This document shows, in pieces, positions 7,282 through 12,679 of a stretch of DNA of 12,679 bases. The stretch is from NCBI GenBank assembly GCA_002321335.1, contig DCMG01000046.1, positions 12,914 to 25,592 on the forward strand, written 5' to 3'. How positions within the stretch are numbered: position 1 is the stretch's first letter; each line of letters starts with the position of its first letter. The notes beneath the pieces were generated by a model. It was not told the origin of the DNA. It worked only from the letters and a program-made list of their open reading frames with translations, and did not search any database. This stretch comes from Bacteroidales bacterium UBA1628. Lineage in GTDB: Bacteria; Bacteroidota; Bacteroidia; Bacteroidales; UBA932. The position numbers and the translations under genes were made by a program.

Positions 7282-7405
7282 AATTTAGTGGTGAATATGC
7301 CCTTGGAGTAGTCGGTGCCACGCTTTAAGTGGCGATTTCTGCGGATTTGTGGCGAATATCCTATGGCCGGAACAATGAAACAAGGCTCTTTCGGGCGATG
7401 AATAT
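7260..7405 (+). repeat. Cluster of four GAATAT-centred direct repeats
   Basis: The gap between the phosphodiesterase stop and the fabH start holds four same-orientation GAATAT copies at 7260, 7293, 7354 and 7400. Two have wider matching context: GTGGTGAATATGCC and GTGGCGAATATCC. The last forms the loop of the terminator hairpin, and the first is in the fabH promoter spacer. Between 7330 and 7359 there are also three imperfect 10-base units beginning TGGCGATTTC, TGCGGATTTG and TGGCGAATAT. No function is known to me; the motif is also common elsewhere in the window. Confidence 0.4.
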
Positions 7406-7418
7406 GCCTGAAAGAGCC
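7384..7418 (-). terminator. Terminator hairpin after the phosphodiesterase gene
   Basis: A 13-bp stem, GGCTCTTTCGGGC (7384-7396) with GCCTGAAAGAGCC (7406-7418), has one non-Watson-Crick pair and a 9-base loop (GATGAATAT). On the minus strand it is followed by TTGTTTCATTGTT, a T-rich but interrupted tract. It lies 27 bases after the stop codon at 7446 and would end the susC-susD-phosphodiesterase transcript before the fabH promoter. Confidence 0.75.
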
Positions 7419-7445
7419 CTCTGCGTTCTATATTATTCTTCCCTT

Positions 7446-9623
7446 TTATTCCTCGGTTACGAATGGTTTTGAGAGAAGTTCCATGGCCTCCACAGGTTTG
7501 TCTGTGGTGATGAGGCTGACACCTTTTGAGATGAAGTTGAGCATATCGCTGACGTTGTTGACCGTCCAGACATTGACAGTCATTCCTAGCTCGTTCGCCT
7601 CCTTGATCCAAGCGTCCGTAAGTTTGCTGTAGGAGTAGTCGATGCCTTTTATGCCGTCTGCCATGACAACCGACGGAGCCTTGTCGCCGTTGAGATACTG
7701 CACAGTCGCTTCCGGTGCAAGTTCCACGAGTCTCTTGCACGCCTCGTAACTGAAGGCTATGTATTCAACTTGGTTCTGCAAACCTTTGGCCTTTACGGCA
7801 TCCACACAGGTTTTCGCCGCGGCCATTGTCTTCCTGGTCGTGTTGTGATTCTTTATCTCTATGATCAGCTTCACGTTCGGGTAAAGCTTTGCCTGGTTCA
7901 GATAGTCGTCAAGCGTAGGAAGAGGCTCCCCGTTGGCGAGTTTGTAGTCCTTGATCTCATCGTAACTTCTCGAGTCGAGTCTCCAACCTTTATATTTGGC
8001 GTCCTCGGGAACCTCGTTACCTTTGAATGTAGGGTTGTGGTATATCACCGGCACTCCGTCTGTTGTGACATAGATGTCGAACTCGGATCCATACACCCCG
8101 AGTTTCTGGGCTTCGGCCAAAGACGCCACCGAGTTTTCCGCGGCGTTGCCATGATGATAACCTCGGTGCGCCACAACCTTTGTGTTGTAAAAGTTCTTAA
8201 GATCGCTTACAACATTGAACTCAGATGAGCCCAAAGGGTACTGCGTCTCTCCTCTGCCGAGTACAAGGCGGTATTTTCCGGCTCTGAAGTCATCCGGAAT
8301 ACGAATCTTCAGGAAGCCTTCCCCGTATGTCGTGGTGCATGAATATGACAGAGACTCACTGCTCATGGATTCCAGCTTGATGCGGTCTCCGCTCTTGAAG
8401 CCCTTGGCGTACACGTGGAACCCGCATCCAGGCTTGACATTGGCGTTAGGAAGCAATGTCAGGCCGCTTATCGAGATGACTTCCGGTTTCATGTCGTTTT
8501 TGACCACCTTGTAAAGTTCGGCCACATCCTTGGCGCTGAGGACATTGCCGTAAATTCTCGCCACAACCACATCTCCGTTGAATCCGCTGTGCGCTCCGGA
8601 CGCTCCGTTAGGGTCGCCGCCTACACAGAACCATGTGCTGCCCTCGGTAGGGAAGTTCAGGTTTCCTGCCGCTTCTGCCTCACCTTTCAGCTCTCCGTTG
8701 ACATAGATGTAGGATTTTCCGGCCTGCTTGCTCCAGACTCCGATGACATGATAGTAACGGCCGACTTCCGGAGTTATGTTAGAGTGAGTCCATTTCCAGC
8801 TTGATTTCCCGTTCGAACTGACGTTTGGCAGGAAGGTGATGTCCTTGCCTCTGCTTTTGTCTGTGATCAGGAAGCCGGTCCCGCCGCTCTGCATCGAGCT
8901 GAATGGCTTGATCTCCAGCCCGTTGGCCGGGGCATCCATCCTGAACACAATCTCCATGGAGTGCCCGTCCGCAAGCGCGTTCCTGAATTTCTGATCCTTG
9001 GTGTAGTCAATCTTGTAGTATCCGGCGCTCATAGCATCGCCGAGCGTATGGCTGAAATGCGCGGCGTATCTGGAATATGCTTCATTGAAATAATTCACGG
9101 CCGATGATCCCGGAACCGTTGTCACCGGCATCTTGGAATCGGAATTGTCGATCGCTGTCCCGTCGTTTTTGAATATCAGATCCAGCAGGTCGGCCTCAGG
9201 CACGTTTGGAGGTGTCGGAGGGACGATGATCTCTCCGTCGTTGGAGCCTTTCTTCTGGTTGATGGTGATGGAAACGGATTTCGTCTTGCATGTGAACACA
9301 AGGTCTCCCGACCTCGCCTCGAGGGTCTCGTTCTTTGCGATGTTGACCTTTACCTGCCTTGCGCCTTTCTCCCCGGAAAGAGGACTGGCCGTGATCCAGT
9401 CAGCACCTTTTACCTCAAGACTCCACGGGGCGTTGGACATCACGCGCAGTGAATATTCATTTTTCCCTTTCGCCTCGAAGTCAACCGATCCCGGAGTCTC
9501 GCCGGATTCATCGTAGACGGAGAACTGCACCTCTTCTTCGTTTTTGTCTGACTTGGTGCAAGCTGTCGCCAGACCAATGGCGGCAAAGACACAGACGCAG
9601 AATTTTCCGATAAAATTTTTCAT
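7446..9623 (-). CDS. Surface lipoprotein: BACON + LamG-like + Ig-like + glycerophosphodiester phosphodiesterase
   Basis: A 725-residue predicted outer-membrane lipoprotein that likely hydrolyses glycerophosphodiesters to an alcohol and glycerol 3-phosphate outside the cell. The signal peptide ends in lipobox LATA-Cys22, followed by charged residues (SDKNEEE) resembling a Bacteroidetes surface-export signal. Then come a BACON domain (about 33-126, with APWSLEV and GADWITASPLSG), a Pro-rich linker (132-142), a LamG/concanavalin-like domain (about 175-375, with YHVIGVWSKQ and SYIYVNGEL), an Ig/IPT-like domain (380-472) and a GDPD domain (475-718). Catalytic candidates are His486 and Arg487 (AHRG), Glu496, Glu514 and Asp516 (SEFDIYVTTDG), His529 and Glu589 (IEIKN). 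The usual HD after the second strand is HN here. The reading frame opens at 9689, but MKNF at 9623 begins a proper signal peptide. It follows susC-susD, so uptake of its substrate or products by that pair is likely. Confidence 0.88.
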   Translation of the reverse strand: MKNFIGKFCVCVFAAIGLATACTKSDKNEEEVQFSVYDESGETPGSVDFEAKGKNEYSLRVMSNAPWSLEVKGADWITASPLSGEKGARQVKVNIAKNETLEARSGDLVFTCKTKSVSITINQKKGSNDGEIIVPPTPPNVPEADLLDLIFKNDGTAIDNSDSKMPVTTVPGSSAVNYFNEAYSRYAAHFSHTLGDAMSAGYYKIDYTKDQKFRNALADGHSMEIVFRMDAPANGLEIKPFSSMQSGGTGFLITDKSRGKDITFLPNVSSNGKSSWKWTHSNITPEVGRYYHVIGVWSKQAGKSYIYVNGELKGEAEAAGNLNFPTEGSTWFCVGGDPNGASGAHSGFNGDVVVARIYGNVLSAKDVAELYKVVKNDMKPEVISISGLTLLPNANVKPGCGFHVYAKGFKSGDRIKLESMSSESLSYSCTTTYGEGFLKIRIPDDFRAGKYRLVLGRGETQYPLGSSEFNVVSDLKNFYNTKVVAHRGYHHGNAAENSVASLAEAQKLGVYGSEFDIYVTTDGVPVIYHNPTFKGNEVPEDAKYKGWRLDSRSYDEIKDYKLANGEPLPTLDDYLNQAKLYPNVKLIIEIKNHNTTRKTMAAAKTCVDAVKAKGLQNQVEYIAFSYEACKRLVELAPEATVQYLNGDKAPSVVMADGIKGIDYSYSKLTDAWIKEANELGMTVNVWTVNNVSDMLNFISKGVSLITTDKPVEAMELLSKPFVTEE

Positions 9624-9735
9624 TGGAATATGTTTGAGTATAAGTGACCGTATTAGTAAAACGTCGGAAACAAGTTGATAATCAATCATTACAAAGTTGT
9701 CTTTCCGGTCTGCTTATGGCCATGATCATTAACGA

Positions 9736-9765
9736 AGAGCAGGAAGGACACCGCCTTCCTGCTCT
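9736..9765 (-). terminator. Hairpin between susD and the phosphodiesterase gene
   Basis: A perfect 12-bp inverted repeat, AGAGCAGGAAGG (9736-9747) with CCTTCCTGCTCT (9754-9765), has a 6-base loop and begins 17 bases after the susD stop. On the minus strand it is followed by TCGTTAATG, so there is no strong U-tract. It may terminate partly, lowering expression of the downstream lipoprotein, or protect the susCD mRNA 3' end. Confidence 0.65.
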
Positions 9766-9781
9766 CCCGAAATCGAATCTG

Positions 9782-11686
9782 TTAATATCCAGGGTTCTGG
9801 ACGAGATTGCTGTTGATGGTGAGCTGTTCCTGCGGAATGGCCAGCCAGTAGTTCTTCGGAGCGGTGAACGTTCTGGAGTCAGTCTCGTAGGCCTCGGTGA
9901 TCTTGTAGTAATCCTCGGCCGTCTTGCCTGCGATGTTCCATGAACGTGGCCTGTTCTGGAGAATGTTCTGAACGACTTTGTATCTCCTCAGGTCGTAGAA
10001 CCACCTGCCTTCGAAGGCGAACTCGCTGAGACGTTCCCTGATAACCGCGTCAAGCAGTGTCTGGCCTGTAGGAAGGCCGCCGACCTTGGCCCATGAATCC
10101 TCGAAGTTCGGAAGTCCGGCACGGTTCCTGACCTTGTTGATGTAGGTCAGTGCCTCTCCGTCAATCTTGCCGTAATACTGTACATAGGCCTCCACGAAAT
10201 CCAGATAAGGCTCCGCGAAACGGATGTACGGGAATGCGAATTTGTGGTAAGTGAATGACTTTGAGGTGTTGTCAAAGTTGTTGGACTTATGGATCCACTT
10301 CTTGACATAGTAACCTGTGCAGCCTTGATATTCATTGCCAGTGTTCCCGTCGTTCTGCTGCTCTTCACCACGACGGCACTTGAGCATGAAGGTCTCGCCG
10401 TTGAGATCGTATGATCCACGGTCATAACCGACGGAGGCGTAGAATCTTGGCTCTCTGTTTATGTGGAGGATGGATGTCTTCTCTCCTGGGTAGCCCGGAG
10501 CGTCAACCAACTGGGTCGGATTCTGAATCGCGTTCTTGGTCTCAGGATCGACCTCCATAGGAAGCCCGTTTTTGGAGAGGAAACACTCCACGGCCTCGAA
10601 CGTTGGCACGAAATATCCACGCCATCCCTCGCGGCTGTAGGATGAGTATCCTGTGCGAGGAGCCATATTCTTGATGTTGTAGGAGATGTTTCCCTGTGCC
10701 GCATAGCAGAAGAGGTGCTCGTACTCATTGTAGAAAGCGTTGGCGTCACCGCCGAGGAACGCCGCCCTGTAGTTCTCGTAGCCTTTTTCGAAGGTGTCTG
10801 TCTCTTTGCTTGGGGCGTAGAGCTGGAATCCGTCCGCCTCACCCTGCAGGATAGCGTCCTTGGCTGCGTCCATAGCCTTCCTCCAGAGTTCTTTGTCATA
10901 TTCAAGAGGCATCAGCGGCGTGCCGTCGTTGTTCTTGAAGTCAGCATACCACTCGGAGTTGCCGTTGACCATCGGGGACGCGGCCTGAAGCCAGAGACGT
11001 GACTTGAGAGCCTTGGCGGTAGTCTTTGTCGCGCGGCCGAGGAAGTTTGATGAATATGATGTCGGAAGGTACTCCGCAGCCTTGTCGTACATATCGGAGA
11101 TGAACTGCACGCACTCAAGATAAGGCTTGCGGGCGTAGTTGATGTCTTCCTGAAGGCCGATGAGGTGGTCAACAATGACGATCGGGCCGTAATATTCAAG
11201 AAGGGTCTGGTGCATGTACGCTATGTTCCAGTAGGCCTCTCCTCTCCAGCGGTTCCTTTCTTCCTGGCTTGCGTCCGGCACCTTGTCGATGTTCTCAAGA
11301 AGGAGGTATGCGTTGCGGATTCCGCCCCACACGTTGTAGGACACGGCTCCTGAAGCCTTTTTGCAGGTTGTGGACCACATCGCCACGTAGGTGTTGGACG
11401 GAGTCTCCTGATTGTTGAAAACAAGGGACTTCCATTTGAAGTAGTACACTGAGCCATAGAAACTTGACACCATGTCGCCACCTCCGCACATCTCAAGCGA
11501 GGACTGGAAGTACCATCTGTTAGGCATATAGTAGTAGAGCGAGGCGGCGAAGTTGTCGGCCTGCACGTGGGTCTTGAAAAGGTCGTCCTCTGTGGCCTTG
11601 CCGCTTGGAATTACATCAAGGAAGTCGCATGAGGTCGCCATTCCCAAGACACAGGAGAGTATGATAAAAATCTTCTTCATATTCAT
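9782..11686 (-). CDS. SusD/RagB-family substrate-binding outer-membrane lipoprotein
   Basis: A 634-residue surface lipoprotein that captures nutrients and hands them to its SusC partner barrel. The signal peptide MNMKKIFIILSCVLGMATSC carries a lipobox with Cys20, followed by the common SusD start DFLDVIPSGKATEDDLF. The TPR-like N-terminal half includes NAYLLLENIDKVPD and YWNIAYMHQTLLEYYG. The C-terminal family signature is clear: INKVRNRAGLP (516-526) and RERLSEFAFEGRWFYDLRR (550-568), ending in YWLAIPQEQLTIN (613-625). Either ATG (11686 or 11680) could be the start; they differ by two residues. The gene begins six bases after the susC stop, the usual tight susC-susD arrangement. The ligand is unknown: specificity cannot be read from SusD sequence alone, and the downstream phosphodiesterase is the best clue. 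Confidence 0.95.
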   Translation of the reverse strand: MNMKKIFIILSCVLGMATSCDFLDVIPSGKATEDDLFKTHVQADNFAASLYYYMPNRWYFQSSLEMCGGGDMVSSFYGSVYYFKWKSLVFNNQETPSNTYVAMWSTTCKKASGAVSYNVWGGIRNAYLLLENIDKVPDASQEERNRWRGEAYWNIAYMHQTLLEYYGPIVIVDHLIGLQEDINYARKPYLECVQFISDMYDKAAEYLPTSYSSNFLGRATKTTAKALKSRLWLQAASPMVNGNSEWYADFKNNDGTPLMPLEYDKELWRKAMDAAKDAILQGEADGFQLYAPSKETDTFEKGYENYRAAFLGGDANAFYNEYEHLFCYAAQGNISYNIKNMAPRTGYSSYSREGWRGYFVPTFEAVECFLSKNGLPMEVDPETKNAIQNPTQLVDAPGYPGEKTSILHINREPRFYASVGYDRGSYDLNGETFMLKCRRGEEQQNDGNTGNEYQGCTGYYVKKWIHKSNNFDNTSKSFTYHKFAFPYIRFAEPYLDFVEAYVQYYGKIDGEALTYINKVRNRAGLPNFEDSWAKVGGLPTGQTLLDAVIRERLSEFAFEGRWFYDLRRYKVVQNILQNRPRSWNIAGKTAEDYYKITEAYETDSRTFTAPKNYWLAIPQEQLTINSNLVQNPGY

Positions 11687-11692
11687 AAATGA

Positions 11693-12679
11693 TTAGAAAT
11701 TGAACTGGAAACCTGCCTTCACGGTGCGCTGGAGCGGGTATGACAGACCGTTGCCGCGGCCTTTCTCCGGATCCCAGTACTTGAACTTGGAAATGTAGAA
11801 CAGGTTGTTGCCCTGGAGGTAGAAACGCACGAACTTGTAGGTGAATCCGATTTCGGCGTTCTTCAGACGGACGAATGAGGCGTCGTGCATGTACAGCGTG
11901 GATGCCTGGGTGTTGTTGTCTGATGGAACCGTCGTGAGCCTTGGGTACTTGGCGTCCTTGTTATTGTTGTCCCAAGACCAGTGGTCGTCAGCGATGTACT
12001 GGACAATGCCATAACCGAAATGCTGATTGTCGCAGAACGGATGGTTGTTGTACGTCGTGATGTCGTACCTTGAACTGCCCTGGAACATGATGGAAGCGTC
12101 CCATTTCTTGTATTTGACCGAACCTCCGAATCCGAACTGAACCTCAGGGAAGTAAGGCTTGTCGCTCCACACGAAGTCGTTGGAGTTCACGACACCATCG
12201 CCGTTCACGTCCTTGTATTTCACGTCACCGACACCGTATGCTCCGAAATCCTGTCTCGGACTGTTGTCGATTTCCTCCTGCGAGGTGAAGAGCCCTTCTG
12301 CGATGAGCACCTTGTTGGAGTTGATAGGCTTCCCGATTTTCGAGAGATGCGGATTCTTTGAGTAGTCAGGCTCGTCCATAGCCTTCACTTCTGAGTGGGC
12401 ATAAGTGAACGTTCCGCGCAGTGAGTACTGGAAGTCGCTGTTCACCACCTTGTTGTAATTGATGGAGAAATCCACTCCGGAATTGGAGGTCTCTCCGAGG
12501 TTCGCCCACGGAAGCGATCCGCCCACGCCGCCGTTCGACGCGAATGACTTGCGCTGCATGAATATGTTCGTGCGGTACTCGTGGAACCAGTCGGCTGACA
12601 GCTTCAGGTCTTTGAAGAGCTCGATGTCGATTCCGACATTGAGTTTCCTGGCGATTTCCCAAGTGGCGTCCGCATTACC
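11693..12679 (-). CDS. SusC/RagA-family TonB-dependent transporter, C-terminal part (5' end outside window)
   Basis: The last 328 residues of a large outer-membrane TonB-dependent beta-barrel that imports a ligand in partnership with the adjacent SusD. The frame is open to the right edge; the ATG at 12559 is internal, since the residues before it (ATWEIARKLNVGIDIELFK and ADWFHEYRTNIFM) are standard SusC barrel sequence. Other family landmarks are LGETSNSGVDFSINYN, FTYAHSEVKAMDEPDY, GDVKYKDVNGDGVVNSNDF (a typical periplasmic/loop DxNxDG segment), FQGSSRYD, LKNAEIGFTYKF, YLQGNNLFYISKFKYWDPE and the terminal barrel strand ending GFQFNF with C-terminal Phe. Full SusC proteins are about 1,000 residues, so the plug and most of the barrel lie outside. 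Any sigma/anti-sigma or hybrid regulator would also be further right. Confidence 0.96.
   Translation of the reverse strand, partial: GNADATWEIARKLNVGIDIELFKDLKLSADWFHEYRTNIFMQRKSFASNGGVGGSLPWANLGETSNSGVDFSINYNKVVNSDFQYSLRGTFTYAHSEVKAMDEPDYSKNPHLSKIGKPINSNKVLIAEGLFTSQEEIDNSPRQDFGAYGVGDVKYKDVNGDGVVNSNDFVWSDKPYFPEVQFGFGGSVKYKKWDASIMFQGSSRYDITTYNNHPFCDNQHFGYGIVQYIADDHWSWDNNNKDAKYPRLTTVPSDNNTQASTLYMHDASFVRLKNAEIGFTYKFVRFYLQGNNLFYISKFKYWDPEKGRGNGLSYPLQRTVKAGFQFNF

Noticed and set aside
7220..7321. N-terminal extension of FabH by 34 residues to an ATG at 7321
   Set aside because: The extension does not resemble FabH, the normal N-terminus MRIIGTG begins at 7219, and the extension would run across a good promoter (7251-7281).
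7330..7359. Start of a CRISPR-like or tandem repeat array
   Set aside because: Only three imperfect 10-base units without spacers or longer repeats; noted as part of the repeat cluster only.
7770..8228. Plus-strand frames opposite the phosphodiesterase, SusD and fab genes (for example 7770-8228, 3991-4449, 5629-6126)
   Set aside because: All lie wholly or mainly opposite genes with intact catalytic motifs and show no domain of their own.
9624..9689. Longer start of the phosphodiesterase lipoprotein at 9689
   Set aside because: It would put 22 unrelated residues before a complete lipoprotein signal peptide that begins at MKNF (9623).
11693..12559. SusC gene starting at the ATG at 12559
   Set aside because: The same frame continues without a stop to the right edge and encodes typical SusC barrel sequence, so this ATG is internal.

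Overview
The window looks like a chromosomal segment from a member of the Bacteroidales with a GC content a little above 50%. Three things point there: an adjacent SusC/SusD outer-membrane pair, a surface lipoprotein carrying a BACON domain, and a promoter upstream of fabH that fits the Bacteroidetes -33 TTTG / -7 TAnnTTTG consensus with a 19-bp spacer. I cannot place it to genus.

Layout: (1) Positions 1-1659, plus strand: the 3' end of leuS (leucyl-tRNA synthetase, entering at the KMSKS loop) and, three bases later, a YitT-family membrane protein. They probably share a transcript that ends at a strong intrinsic terminator (1694-1728). (2) 1759-2847, plus strand: a membrane-anchored AraC-type regulator with about seven hydrophobic segments and a C-terminal DNA-binding domain. 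It converges with the next block. (3) 2851-7219, minus strand: a compact five-gene cluster transcribed fabH, fabK, fabF, fabZ, then an RluA-family pseudouridine synthase. The catalytic residues I checked are all present. The four fab genes supply priming condensation, elongation condensation, dehydration and enoyl reduction of type II fatty acid synthesis. ACP, FabD and FabG must come from elsewhere. (4) 7220-7445: intergenic region with the fabH promoter, a group of GAATAT-centred repeats and the terminator of the next block. (5) 7446-12679, minus strand: a nutrient-acquisition locus transcribed susC (its 5' part lies beyond the right edge), susD, and a lipoprotein with BACON, LamG-like and Ig-like modules followed by a glycerophosphodiester phosphodiesterase domain. 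A perfect 12-bp hairpin separates susD from the phosphodiesterase gene.

Reading: most of the window is well-understood housekeeping or nutrient-uptake machinery, and I do not see a clear new defence or mobile system. The points most worth a second look are a roughly six-fold excess of the 6-mer GAATAT/ATATTC across coding and non-coding DNA, with four same-strand copies upstream of fabH; the pairing of a SusCD transporter with a modular surface phosphodiesterase instead of a glycoside hydrolase; the fab cluster, which keeps the streptococcal fabH-fabK-fabF-fabZ order with several genes missing; and the 7TM-AraC architecture. There is no stretch above 300 bases without a gene.
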